From: Bacteroidota bacterium
GTDB lineage: Bacteria; Bacteroidota; Bacteroidia; B-17B0; Aurantibacillaceae
Direction of reading: 5' to 3'
NCBI GenBank assembly: GCA_016708845.1
Contig: JADJFB010000032.1
Coordinates: forward strand, 1 to 29,215
DNA: 29,215 bases
A program made the position numbers and the translations under genes. The notes under the pieces were generated by a model. The model worked only from the letters and a program-made list of their open reading frames with translations. It made no database searches and was not told where the DNA came from. Shown piece after piece: positions 1-8,199 of the stretch (position 1 is the stretch's first letter; every line of letters begins with the position of its first letter).

Positions 1-873
1 ACTCAATGTATTTAAATAATTATCAAAGCCCATTTTTTCGGGCACTTCGCCATGGTCTGCACCACTTACTCTATGAGCTTCTTTGTAACTTCCGTTGTAA
101 TTTTTATATACTAATTCGCCATGCGTATTGATATTTAAAAAATTATCATTAGTTCCATGTATCCAACAAAAAGGTTGGCTTATTGTTTTAATTTCTTCCG
201 CATTATCTATTTTTAAATTTGTAAAAAAAGACCCTGGCATATTTAATCCACTGCCATCATTAGCCATCACATCAGCCGAAGCAAATGGCGCTTCTAAAAT
301 AAGTTTAGCTGGAGTCATGCTTCTTGATTTATTAGAGAGTTCACAAGCTGGCGCTGAACCCATACTAAAACCATAAATCGCTAAACGATTATTAGTTAAT
401 CCCTTTAATTTTAACCATTGTAAAGCAGCGTCCACATCAGCATACAATCCATTTTCTGTTGGCTCACCTTCACTTAGTCCATAACCTCTGTAATCAATCA
501 TTAACACGCCGTATTTGTTTTTACCCGACGTGTGTGCTAATAATTTTGCACGTTGCCAGTAAAAATCCATGTGCCATTTATTACCGTGGCAATACATGAT
601 GACTGTATCCGTTTGTATTTCAGAAATACTGCCAATATAAATAGCATGAATAGTGGTTGCATTATTATCCTCAGGTCCTTTAGATGACAAAGTAAAACGG
701 TGAATTAAACTATCTGGAATATGATATGAATTATCTAAAATAAAATCTTGTTCTCCAGTATAATTATCCAATTTGTATTCGGTGATTTTGTCTTCTAAAT
801 TATAGAAGTTATCATCTAGTCTCAAACAAGATGATAATAAAAAAACAGAGATAATTAAACTTAAATATTTCAT
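1..873 (-). CDS. Lipoprotein alpha/beta hydrolase, partial (3' end outside window)
   Basis: The frame is open from an ATG at 873 to the window edge (291 codons, no stop seen), so the C-terminus is missing. It starts with a short signal peptide ending in the lipobox LSSC (Cys16), so the mature protein is probably lipid-anchored in the envelope. The body is an alpha/beta hydrolase: an oxyanion-loop motif YCHGN (about 94-98), IDYRGYG (126-132), the nucleophile elbow GFSMGS (Ser170), an acid in HGTNDNF (Asp243) and a His in GADHGE (His274), a complete Ser-Asp-His triad. It resembles the BEM46/YfhR-like serine hydrolases; the substrate cannot be predicted. The ATG lies 1 nt after the stop of the upstream lipoprotein gene, so the two are almost surely co-transcribed and translationally coupled behind gatA. 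Confidence 0.85.
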   Translation of the reverse strand, partial: MKYLSLIISVFLLSSCLRLDDNFYNLEDKITEYKLDNYTGEQDFILDNSYHIPDSLIHRFTLSSKGPEDNNATTIHAIYIGSISEIQTDTVIMYCHGNKWHMDFYWQRAKLLAHTSGKNKYGVLMIDYRGYGLSEGEPTENGLYADVDAALQWLKLKGLTNNRLAIYGFSMGSAPACELSNKSRSMTPAKLILEAPFASADVMANDGSGLNMPGSFFTNLKIDNAEEIKTISQPFCWIHGTNDNFLNINTHGELVYKNYNGSYKEAHRVSGADHGEVPEKMGFDNYLNTLS

Positions 874-874
874 T

Positions 875-1540
875 TTAAAATCTTCTAGCAAAATTTAAAT
901 AAATACCAACTGCTCCTTTTTGTTGTATACCAACATAATCTACAACATTGGGTTTATTATTTTTATTCATTTGCAAAAACTTACACTCTAATGTATAGCC
1001 CCATTTTTTAGTATTATAAGTCATACCAATATGTGGATTAATTAACGCATGATTTGTTTGAACTTCACCATGTGCTTTTTTAGAAGCTAATTCAAACCAA
1101 TTAGTTAATCCAATATAAACAAAGGCTTTATCTTTTAAAATATCTTTGTATATATTGACATCTAACTGTGGCCATGCTCTAAAATTTTTATTCCATTTAT
1201 CATATACCATGTTAATGGCGGGATTAATGGTAATACCAAACTTTAAACTATCATGCTTATACAATCTCTGGCATACGCCGATATCTGTTTGAAAATTGCC
1301 AAACAACATAGCTGTTGTATGAACGGATGCAAATGCTGTAGTTGAATTGGTTATTCCTCTTCCGTACATTAAAGATGTAAAAGGAATTGGAGTGACTGCT
1401 TTTCCAAAATGAATAAGTGGTCCTCCTAAATTGGCAGAAATAGCATTTTGGTTTTTAGCTAAAGGTTTCACAAAACGTGTTGGTGCACAATTTTGAAATA
1501 TGATTCCGATAAAAACTACTATTGCTAATGATCGGAACAT
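875..1540 (-). CDS. Hypothetical lipoprotein, possibly beta-rich
   Basis: I do not recognise a family for this 221-residue protein. It begins with a hydrophobic signal peptide and a plausible lipobox FQNC (Cys18), so it is probably an envelope lipoprotein. The rest alternates short hydrophobic and polar stretches with many aromatic residues (for example GLTNWFEL, KWGYTLECKF) and ends in NFARRF with a terminal Phe, which is reminiscent of small outer-membrane beta proteins; this is only a resemblance. Its ATG overlaps the gatA stop codon (TAATG at 1542-1538), and its own stop is 1 nt from the next ATG, so it sits in the middle of a coupled three-gene unit. Possible roles could only be guessed from the neighbouring hydrolase lipoprotein. 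Confidence 0.75.
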   Translation of the reverse strand: MFRSLAIVVFIGIIFQNCAPTRFVKPLAKNQNAISANLGGPLIHFGKAVTPIPFTSLMYGRGITNSTTAFASVHTTAMLFGNFQTDIGVCQRLYKHDSLKFGITINPAINMVYDKWNKNFRAWPQLDVNIYKDILKDKAFVYIGLTNWFELASKKAHGEVQTNHALINPHIGMTYNTKKWGYTLECKFLQMNKNNKPNVVDYVGIQQKGAVGIYLNFARRF

Positions 1541-2952
1541 TAAATCTGATTCGCTAAGTTCAATAAATTTCCTTCTTCAAAATCACGTCCCATAATTTGC
1601 AATCCAATTGGCAAGCCATTGCTATGAATTCCGTTAGGCACAGAAATAGCAGGGCAACCCACGATGTTTGCTTGTACCGTAAAAATATCTTCTAAATACA
1701 TTTTAATTGGATCAGCGCTATTTTTACCGAATTCAAAAGCAGTACCAGGCGTAGAGGGAGTTACAATGAAATCATGTTGTGATAAAATTTCACGTGTTTT
1801 TTGACGAATTTTATTTCTAACTTTTTGTGCTTTACTATAATACGCGTCATAGTAACCTGCGCTTAATACAAAGGTTCCTAACATAATACGACGTTTTACT
1901 TCTTTACCAAATCCTTCGCTACGAGACTTTTTGTATGTACTTTCTAAATCTGTTGCGTTCGGACTTCTATAACCAAAGTGCACGCCATCAAAACGAGATA
2001 AGTTAGATGAGGCTTCGGCGGTAGTTAATACATAATAGGTTGGCACTAAAAAATCTAAATAAGGAAAATCAACAGCTGTAATAGTATGACCATCGTTTTT
2101 CATTTTATCTAAAGCGGCTAACGTTTGTTTTTTTACTTCAGGGTCTAACCCGTTAGATTCAACACATTCTTTTAAATAAGCAACTTTATACTTTTTGTTT
2201 TCTGTTAAATCATTTACATAATGTCCAACTGCTTTTTGAGACGATGTTGTATCATATTCATCTGTGCCAGCCATTATTTCTAATAACAAAGCAGCATCTT
2301 CCACTGTTTTTGTAATAGGCCCAATTTGATCAAACGAAGAAGCATACGCAATTAATCCCCAACGAGAAATTCTTCCATAAGTTGGCTTTAATCCCACTGT
2401 TCCTGTAAAAGATGCTGGTTGACGAATAGATCCACCTGTATCGGAACCTAAGGTAACGTGACATAAATTTGCTGCTACTGCAACGGCAGAACCGCCCGAA
2501 GAACCACCTGGTACCGTTTTTTCGTTTAATGGATTTAATACTTTTCCAAAAGCAGAATTTTCGTTACTACTTCCCATGGCAAATTCATCGCAGTTTAAAC
2601 GACCAATGATAATGGCATCTTCTGCTAATAAACGTTCAACCACTGTTGATGAATACAAAGATTCGAAGCCTTCTAATATTTTTGAAGAACAAGACACTTT
2701 ATGTCCTTTGTAACAGATATTATCTTTTAATCCGATAACCACGCCTGCTAATTTTCCTGCTGTTTTCAATTTAATTTTTTCATCCACCAATTTAGCTTGT
2801 GCTAAAGCTGAAGTGCTAAATACTTCTAAAAAAGCATTTAAGTGTTTTTTATCTTCAATGGCTTTGATTGATTCTTCTACTAATTGAATGCTTGTAATTT
2901 TACCTGCTAGTAAATCAGCTTGAAGATTTTTAATAGTTGTAAATGTATACAC
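1540..2952 (-). CDS. gatA: Glutamyl-tRNA(Gln)/aspartyl-tRNA(Asn) amidotransferase subunit A
   Basis: GatA is the glutaminase/amidase subunit of GatCAB, which converts Glu-tRNA(Gln) to Gln-tRNA(Gln) in the cytoplasm. Numbering from the upstream TTG (2982), the amidase-signature triad is visible: Lys86 in GLKDN, cis-Ser161 in PGGSSGGS and Ser185 in GSDTGGSIRQP, with the spacing of known GatA enzymes. The frame could begin at TTG 2982, but that codon lies inside a hairpin terminator (2971-3003) and the first ten residues (TLLLFNIST) are not GatA-like. I therefore choose GTG 2952, giving 470 residues beginning VYTFTTIKNLQ. No gatB or gatC is in the window. The stop overlaps the start of the next gene (TAATG), so a housekeeping translation gene leads an envelope-lipoprotein operon. 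Confidence 0.93.
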   Translation of the reverse strand: MYTFTTIKNLQADLLAGKITSIQLVEESIKAIEDKKHLNAFLEVFSTSALAQAKLVDEKIKLKTAGKLAGVVIGLKDNICYKGHKVSCSSKILEGFESLYSSTVVERLLAEDAIIIGRLNCDEFAMGSSNENSAFGKVLNPLNEKTVPGGSSGGSAVAVAANLCHVTLGSDTGGSIRQPASFTGTVGLKPTYGRISRWGLIAYASSFDQIGPITKTVEDAALLLEIMAGTDEYDTTSSQKAVGHYVNDLTENKKYKVAYLKECVESNGLDPEVKKQTLAALDKMKNDGHTITAVDFPYLDFLVPTYYVLTTAEASSNLSRFDGVHFGYRSPNATDLESTYKKSRSEGFGKEVKRRIMLGTFVLSAGYYDAYYSKAQKVRNKIRQKTREILSQHDFIVTPSTPGTAFEFGKNSADPIKMYLEDIFTVQANIVGCPAISVPNGIHSNGLPIGLQIMGRDFEEGNLLNLANQI

Positions 2953-2970
2953 AGTTGATATATTAAATAA

Positions 2971-3003
2971 TAAAAGCGTCAATCACATAGAAAGACGCTT
3001 TTA
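2971..3003 (-). terminator. Rho-independent terminator downstream of tatA
   Basis: A perfect 10-bp inverted repeat (TAAAAGCGTC at 2971-2980 and GACGCTTTTA at 2994-3003) with a 13-nt loop is followed, on the minus strand, by a T-rich tail (TTTTATTATTT). It lies 20 nt after the tatA stop and just before gatA. It should end tatA transcription and argues against a gatA start at TTG 2982. Confidence 0.75.
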
Positions 3004-3022
3004 AAATGTGATTCAATAAATA

Positions 3023-3220
3023 TTATTTTTTTTCTAAATCAGTAGATTCAGAAGAATTTCCGTCTTTAGCATCTTTAAATTCTTTCATCCCTCTTCCTAA
3101 TCCTTTCATTAATTCAGGGATTTTTTTACCTCCGAATAATAATAAAACGATAACTAAAATAATGATGATTTCAGGGGCTCCAAGTCCGCCTAACATACCT
3201 AAGATTAATGCTTGTGTCAT
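3023..3220 (-). CDS. tatA: Sec-independent translocase protein TatA/E
   Basis: TatA forms the pore-like oligomer of the twin-arginine translocase that exports folded proteins across the inner membrane. From ATG 3220 the protein has 65 residues: a short N-terminus, the membrane helix APEIIIILVIVLLLFGGKKIPEL with the typical FGGKKIPEL hinge, an amphipathic helix (MKGLGRGMKEFKDAK) and a short acidic tail. The frame extends to TTG 3241, but that codon lies inside the predicted -7 promoter element, so the ATG is the better start. The gene stands alone, with its own promoter and terminator; no tatB or tatC is present here. Confidence 0.93.
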   Translation of the reverse strand: MTQALILGMLGGLGAPEIIIILVIVLLLFGGKKIPELMKGLGRGMKEFKDAKDGNSSESTDLEKK

Positions 3221-3238
3221 TGTTATAAATTTAGGATA

Positions 3239-3268
3239 CAAATATACGATTTAATTAGTTTTAAGCAA
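3239..3268 (-). promoter_or_regulatory. tatA promoter (Bacteroidota type)
   Basis: On the minus strand a TTG (3268-3266) is followed after 19 nt by TATATTTG (3246-3239), which matches the Bacteroidota consensus TTG-N17-23-TAnnTTTG. Predicted transcription would start near 3233, leaving a leader of about a dozen bases before ATG 3220. Confidence 0.65.
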
Positions 3269-3284
3269 ATTGCCAAAAATCTGT

Positions 3285-3292
3285 TATTTTTG
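3285..3292 (+). promoter_or_regulatory. mce promoter -7 element
   Basis: TATTTTTG matches TAnnTTTG and sits 15 nt before the mce ATG. No TTG is found at the preferred distance (a TTG at 3270-3272 is too close), so only the -7 box is supported. It lies back to back with the tatA promoter. Confidence 0.4.
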
Positions 3293-3307
3293 AGCAAAAT
3301 AGCGCAC

Positions 3308-3730
3308 ATGATTAAGAAAATTGAACATATTGGCATTGCAGTAAAAAGCCTAAACAACTCAAACGATTTATTTAAAAAACTCTTTGGCAAAGACTATTAC
3401 AAGGTTGAGTCGATTGAAAGTGAGGGCGTTAGCACCTCTTTTTTTCAATTAGGAGAAACTAAAATTGAATTATTAGAGGCCACCAATCCTGAAAGTGCCA
3501 TTGCTAAATTTATTGATAAAAAGGGAGAAGGCATTCATCATATTGCATACGAAGTAGATGATATTTATCAAGAAATGGAGCGTTTAAAAGCAGAAGGTTT
3601 TGAAATATTAAATAAAGAACCAAAACATGGTGCTGATAATAAATTGATTTTCTTTTTACATCCAAAAAGCACTAATGGCGTTTTGGTAGAATTGTGTCAG
3701 AGAGAAAAGATTAATCCGTTTACAGATTAA
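3308..3730 (+). CDS. mce: Methylmalonyl-CoA epimerase
   Basis: This 140-residue single-chain glyoxalase/VOC-fold enzyme interconverts (R)- and (S)-methylmalonyl-CoA, linking propionyl-CoA and succinyl-CoA metabolism. The start motif KIEHIGIAV (metal ligand His7), GIHHIAYEVDDI (His77/His78), NKLIFFLHPK and GVLVELCQ (Glu128) are all in the family order, and the length is typical. The open frame extends upstream to 3212, but that region overlaps the tatA promoter; ATG 3308 gives the canonical N-terminus. No mutase genes are in the window. Its last 11 bases overlap, tail to tail, the end of the TonB receptor gene. Confidence 0.92.
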   Translation: MIKKIEHIGIAVKSLNNSNDLFKKLFGKDYYKVESIESEGVSTSFFQLGETKIELLEATNPESAIAKFIDKKGEGIHHIAYEVDDIYQEMERLKAEGFEILNKEPKHGADNKLIFFLHPKSTNGVLVELCQREKINPFTD

Positions 3731-6413
3731 TCTTTATCCCTGCATTTATTTGTCTAAATCCACCAGGCATAATTCCAGATGATAATCGATGCAATCTTGA
3801 AGCTTTATAAACTTCATTGGTAATATTTTTACCTGCAACAAAAAACGAGAAAGCGCTTAGGTATTTATTTTTGTAACCAGCAAAAGAGTAACTTAAGTTT
3901 AAATCTATTGTTTTAAAAGCAGCTAAACTTCCTATAGCACCTTCAGCTGTTTCATTTTCAAAGTTTAAGTAATCGGTGTACTGCTTCGCAACATAATTTA
4001 AATTTACACCAACATTAAATCCTTTAAAAGAATAAGAAATTCCTCCATTTAAAATATATGAAGGTAAATATGGAACTGAATTATTTGCAATTCCACCTTT
4101 ACCATAAATTAAATCTAATCGTTTAATTTTTGAAAAGTCTGTTACATTTATTGTTCCAGTTACCAAACTATCTTTTCCTCCGCTGCCAGAAAAATAAACA
4201 TCATAGCCTTCACGCTCTTCATTAATTTTATCAACTAATTCTTTTTTAGTTTCATCTGTGTGTTTTGCTTTTAATAAATCTGAATCCTGCAGTTTTCCGC
4301 TCAATACTTTGCCTTGCATAAATGTACCTGAAAAACTAAGTACTACTTGATGTTTTTCTGAATTCATCAATTTATGTAAATTTAATTGCACCGTACTTTC
4401 AATTCCTTGTATACTCACTGATCCTAATGTTTGAAAGGCTTCGTTTCTTCCTGCTGAATAATAGTTTTTAATATTATTACTAAAATAGGTGATTTGAGTT
4501 CCTAAGAAATCTTTAAATACTTCTCCTCTAACTCCTACTTCGTAATTAAGACTTGTTTCAGGCAATTTGTTTACTGGTTTTTCATCACTAGCAGCAGACA
4601 CAACTCCATCCTCAACATTTAAAAAACCGACGTCTGCTGTTGGGGCATTGTAGCCTTTGTAAATTCCAGCAAATAAAGCTAAATTATGTTTTTGTGTCTT
4701 TAAAAAATTATACGACAATGATGCTCCTGGTATAAAGCTACTGTAAGTGTTTTTTAAACTACCGAAGTTTTTACTGCCATTATTATTGCTCATTTTTGCA
4801 ATAGCTAATCTATCAAAAGAACGCATCTCCACTAACTCATATCTCAAATAAGGCGTTAAAGACAGTTTATTATTAAACGTTAGTTTATCTTTTATAACAG
4901 CTGAATAAGCTTGCAGTTCATAGTATTGATCTCTATCCATCACTCCACTTCTAGAAAATCTAGAGGAGTCATTTTTTATTTCAATATTATTAAATCCTTC
5001 GAGGTGAACTTTTGCTATTACTTCAAAATTCATTTTAAACTGTTCTCTAGATAGAGTATACTTAAATGTTTCTTGTAGTCCTGCAAATTTAAATGTTCTA
5101 TTTCTTGCTCTTGTACTTTCTTTTCCATTCACTAATTTTCCAACTCTTATGTAATCATTTGATTCAAATGTTTGGTCATTCAAATAATCATATCTATCAT
5201 TTAATACATCATCTTTCAAATAGGTTGCTGCTGAGCTGCCAGAAATTACTACGTTTTCTTGTCGCCACCAATCACGTTGAAATTGAGATGCATAGATTTT
5301 AGTTGAAAGTAAAGTATTTTCAGTTAATTGGTAATTATGCATTAAATCAACAGCGTAACGTTTAGATATTAAATCATCTGCATCAAACGGATTTTGTTTT
5401 GGATCCTTGTTGAATGTATAAGGTGTAAGTCCGCTGTAGGTAGCTTTAGATTTTTCTTGATGATAATTTAATTTTAAATAAAATGATGATCTCTTGCTTA
5501 ATTCAGCATATAATTTTAATGTCGTATTAAAAATATCTGAAGATGAATTTTGTTGAAACCCATTAAAGCCTTTATTTAAAATTTGTAGTTCAGCCCCTAT
5601 TTTATTCCATGTGCCACCATAAGTGAAATATTCTGAATGATATCCATTTTCTCCACCAACAATATTTAATCCTAAGGTAGGTTTTACCGGTGGTTTTTTT
5701 GTAATGTAATTTACAACGCCATACATGGTGTTTGCTCCGTAACTTAAAATATCTGCGCCTTTTAATATTTCAATTCCATCTAACCTATCGCTTGGTGGAT
5801 TGTAATAAGCTTCGGGCGATAAGTATGGTGCTGGTGCAATTGGGGTTCCATCTTCTAGTAATAAAATATTGGCAGATCGACGAGGATATGACCCTCTGAT
5901 TCCAACATTTAATCGATTTGAAATTCCCATATCACCCGAAACATTAACGCCTGATACTTTTTTAAGCACTTCTTCTGTACCAATTGGTTTTGTTTGCTCA
6001 ATGTCTTTTGAATTGATAATAAAATTTGAACCTTCATATTTGGTTGAGTAACTGTTTGATATGGCATTGACAACTACCTCAGTGATTTGAATAGAATTAG
6101 CTGCCATTTTTATGATTGGCAATTCTATAACTTCATTTTCAGATGTAACACTAACTTCTTGTTCAATTTTATCATATCCTAATGTATAAAAAGTAAGATT
6201 ATATTTCTCAGCAGATACATTTTCAAAAACGAACATTCCTTTTGAATCAGAATATTTATGGGTAGTATTATTTAAAGAAACTAAAACAAAAGGCATTGCT
6301 GTGCCATTTTCGCTAGTCACAACCTTACCTTTAATAATGGCATTTTGAGAATATATACTACTTGATACAAAAATGAAAAGAATAAAAATGGGATGCTTTA
6401 ACAAAAACTTCAT
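3720..6413 (-). CDS. FecA-like TonB-dependent outer-membrane receptor
   Basis: This 897-residue receptor imports a large or scarce ligand across the outer membrane using TonB energy. Order of parts: signal peptide (1-22, ending SIYSQ), a carboxypeptidase-regulatory-like domain (about 25-105, GKVVTSENGTAMPFVLVSL), a plug (about 110-245) with RNTVG-region equivalents GIRGSYPRRSANILLLEDG, and a long beta barrel. The plug stretch DGTPIAPAPYLSPEAYY followed by GVVNYITKKPP resembles FecA-type ferric-citrate receptors, so iron chelates are a plausible but unproven ligand. No susD partner, anti-sigma or ECF sigma gene lies next to it. A hydrophilic stretch rich in Lys/Glu/Asp (about 700-750) is probably a long extracellular loop. 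A -7 box lies upstream. Confidence 0.88.
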   Translation of the reverse strand: MKFLLKHPIFILFIFVSSSIYSQNAIIKGKVVTSENGTAMPFVLVSLNNTTHKYSDSKGMFVFENVSAEKYNLTFYTLGYDKIEQEVSVTSENEVIELPIIKMAANSIQITEVVVNAISNSYSTKYEGSNFIINSKDIEQTKPIGTEEVLKKVSGVNVSGDMGISNRLNVGIRGSYPRRSANILLLEDGTPIAPAPYLSPEAYYNPPSDRLDGIEILKGADILSYGANTMYGVVNYITKKPPVKPTLGLNIVGGENGYHSEYFTYGGTWNKIGAELQILNKGFNGFQQNSSSDIFNTTLKLYAELSKRSSFYLKLNYHQEKSKATYSGLTPYTFNKDPKQNPFDADDLISKRYAVDLMHNYQLTENTLLSTKIYASQFQRDWWRQENVVISGSSAATYLKDDVLNDRYDYLNDQTFESNDYIRVGKLVNGKESTRARNRTFKFAGLQETFKYTLSREQFKMNFEVIAKVHLEGFNNIEIKNDSSRFSRSGVMDRDQYYELQAYSAVIKDKLTFNNKLSLTPYLRYELVEMRSFDRLAIAKMSNNNGSKNFGSLKNTYSSFIPGASLSYNFLKTQKHNLALFAGIYKGYNAPTADVGFLNVEDGVVSAASDEKPVNKLPETSLNYEVGVRGEVFKDFLGTQITYFSNNIKNYYSAGRNEAFQTLGSVSIQGIESTVQLNLHKLMNSEKHQVVLSFSGTFMQGKVLSGKLQDSDLLKAKHTDETKKELVDKINEEREGYDVYFSGSGGKDSLVTGTINVTDFSKIKRLDLIYGKGGIANNSVPYLPSYILNGGISYSFKGFNVGVNLNYVAKQYTDYLNFENETAEGAIGSLAAFKTIDLNLSYSFAGYKNKYLSAFSFFVAGKNITNEVYKASRLHRLSSGIMPGGFRQINAGIKINL

Positions 6414-6449
6414 AGGGCGATATTATTTAGATTGATTATAAATATGCCT

Positions 6450-6457
6450 CAAAAGTA
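6450..6457 (-). promoter_or_regulatory. -7 element for the TonB receptor gene
   Basis: On the minus strand TACTTTTG fits TAnnTTTG, 36 nt before the receptor ATG. No clear TTG is found at 17-23 nt. A 6-bp inverted repeat (ATACCT/AGGTAT, 6480-6497) lies just upstream, in the region expected for a -33 box or an operator. Confidence 0.4.
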
Positions 6458-6544
6458 TATGATAACAAGCTATTACACCATACCTAAAAAAAGGTATTTA
6501 TTGAAAAAACTAAAAAGGAGTGATAAAAAGGGGAAATGCTGAGT

Positions 6545-7585
6545 TTAATTACCTAATTGATAATCTAATCGTTCTATTTTTTGTTTTCGATTTCTAAGCC
6601 TAGTAACATAATCTAGAGCTAATTTATTATTATAGTTTTCATAGGCCTTTTGGGCCCATGAAATTGCTACATCTAAATCTCCATTAATTTCATTTAAAAT
6701 TGCCATATTATAGCAAGCTCTTCCGGCTATCTTTCTTTTTGAACTTTTAGTATCTTCCAGCCACAACTCTCCTGCGCCATCCCAATTTCCTGTTCTTGCT
6801 TTTCGAGTAGCTATTTTCAAATTACTTGAACCTTTAACGAAATAATCTCTTGTTAACTTAATATAATATGGAATAATTCTATCAGCATATACATGCCCCA
6901 TATGATTTGCACTTTGCTTAATCGCTTCTTTTCTTCCAAGCATAGCTTCTGTAGTATTAACAATATTAGCTGCACTAGCAGTTATTGTTAAGTTTTCTAC
7001 CATAGGATATTCATCTAAAATGTATTTATTTTTGGGGTCATATATTCGCCAACCAGTTTTAATAGTTGTTACAATATTTACTTGGGCTTGTGTGGCAGTA
7101 TTAATAACATCTAACACGCTATTAATCTTTGTTGGTGGAGGTGTTAAAGGAATTACTTTTAATTCGCTATCAAAAACTTCTAACACAAATATTATATCTA
7201 CTCCATGATCCTTGCAAATAGTTTCTACTTCTGTCCAAGATAGTTGAGAGGGAAATGTACCTGTTACTGGTGTTTTTAGCTCCACGCCGTTTAAAGGCTT
7301 GATGATATCAAATCGTTTGTTTTGAGTTAAGGCATCATTTAAACCACGAACACATTCGGCGCTTGATTCTTGAATTAGCTTTAAAGTTTCGCCTGACCTG
7401 GCCTGATGAATGGTGTTTAAAACTTTATTTTCTTCTGAAGGAGTTGTTCTAGTAATGATTCCAGCATTTTTAGAGTTTTTTGAAATTGTAACAGGAGCCG
7501 GATTTGTAGCATTGATGTAAACCAAATTTGTTTTACAAGAGGAGAAAAAGACAACAGTAAAAAAAATGCTAATAAAAGTTTTCAT
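6545..7585 (-). CDS. Putative lipoprotein, DUF6340-like
   Basis: This 346-residue protein of unknown function starts with a signal peptide and a lipobox FSSC (Cys17). The N-terminal part with YINATNPAPVTI and a conserved-looking block around AGIITRTTPSEENKVL resembles the Bacteroidota lipoprotein family I recall as DUF6340; this is from memory, not a search. The middle (about 125-230) alternates strands and contains GVDIIFVLEVFDSE. The C-terminal third looks helical with TPR-like character (ACYNMAILNEINGDLDVAISWAQKAYE). It is monocistronic, with a good -7 box and gaps of about 110-130 nt on both sides. Its position behind the TonB receptor is not evidence of joint function, as each has its own promoter. 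Confidence 0.78.
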   Translation of the reverse strand: MKTFISIFFTVVFFSSCKTNLVYINATNPAPVTISKNSKNAGIITRTTPSEENKVLNTIHQARSGETLKLIQESSAECVRGLNDALTQNKRFDIIKPLNGVELKTPVTGTFPSQLSWTEVETICKDHGVDIIFVLEVFDSELKVIPLTPPPTKINSVLDVINTATQAQVNIVTTIKTGWRIYDPKNKYILDEYPMVENLTITASAANIVNTTEAMLGRKEAIKQSANHMGHVYADRIIPYYIKLTRDYFVKGSSNLKIATRKARTGNWDGAGELWLEDTKSSKRKIAGRACYNMAILNEINGDLDVAISWAQKAYENYNNKLALDYVTRLRNRKQKIERLDYQLGN

Positions 7586-7623
7586 GAGATGACGATTTTA
7601 AAAACTTACAACAAGTATCTTAC

Positions 7624-7631
7624 CAAAGATA
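7624..7631 (-). promoter_or_regulatory. -7 element for the DUF6340-like lipoprotein gene
   Basis: Minus-strand TATCTTTG matches TAnnTTTG exactly, 38 nt before ATG 7585. Several TTG triplets lie upstream but none at the ideal spacing. A small inverted repeat GTATCT/AGATAC (7615-7632) overlaps the box. Confidence 0.5.
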
Positions 7632-7696
7632 CAACAACAAAAACAAACAGGATGATTTGTTTCGTATTAAAATATGCTAAAACAACAATTTTTAAA

Positions 7697-8179
7697 CTAT
7701 TTCTTGTAAATCAAAGCCACGGCATAAGCATTTACACCCTCGCCTCTACCAACATAACCTAAACGTTCGTTAGTTGTAGCTTTAATAGAAACATCATCAG
7801 TTGTTATATTCATAATTGGCGCTAATATATTTTGCATGGAAGTAATGTGTGGATTTACCATTGGAGCTTCTAAACTCAAAGTTGCATCGACGTTTCCAAT
7901 GGCATAACCTTTTTCGCTTAATAAAGCAACCACTTCTTTCAATAACAATTTGCTATCGGCACCTTTATATTTTGGATTATTGTTCGGAAAATGAAAACCA
8001 ATATCACGCAAATTGGCTGCCCCTAGAAGGGCGTCACAAATAGCATGTAATAAAACATCAGCATCACTGTGGCCAACACAACCTTTATCAAATTCTAATT
8101 TAATACCACCCAACCAAAGTTCTCTTCCTGCTCCTAAAGGGTGCACATCATAACCAAATCCTACTCTAATATTTACCAT
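7697..8179 (-). CDS. ispF: 2-C-methyl-D-erythritol 2,4-cyclodiphosphate synthase
   Basis: IspF cyclises CDP-ME 2-phosphate to MEcPP in the MEP pathway to isoprenoids; these feed, among others, the undecaprenyl carrier used by MraY and MurG. The 160-residue length is typical for the trimeric enzyme. The metal-binding set is present: Asp11 and His13 in GYDVHPLG and His45 in DADVLLH, plus GHSDAD, RDIGFHFPNNNP and the C-terminal KATTNERLGYVGRGEG. The start ATG 8179 lies 20 nt after the stop of the acyltransferase gene, so the two form an operon read from the promoter at 9065-9093. No other isoprenoid gene is in view. Confidence 0.96.
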   Translation of the reverse strand: MVNIRVGFGYDVHPLGAGRELWLGGIKLEFDKGCVGHSDADVLLHAICDALLGAANLRDIGFHFPNNNPKYKGADSKLLLKEVVALLSEKGYAIGNVDATLSLEAPMVNPHITSMQNILAPIMNITTDDVSIKATTNERLGYVGRGEGVNAYAVALIYKK

Positions 8180-8199
8180 GATTAACTTAGTAATTAATT

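Noticed and set aside
128..376. Plus-strand open frame near the left edge
   Set aside because: It is antisense to the alpha/beta hydrolase, which has a full catalytic triad and a lipobox on the minus strand.
7615..7632. Inverted repeat GTATCT/AGATAC as an operator for the DUF6340-like lipoprotein
   Set aside because: It is only 6 bp per arm in AT-rich sequence and half of it is the -7 box itself, so chance is a sufficient explanation.
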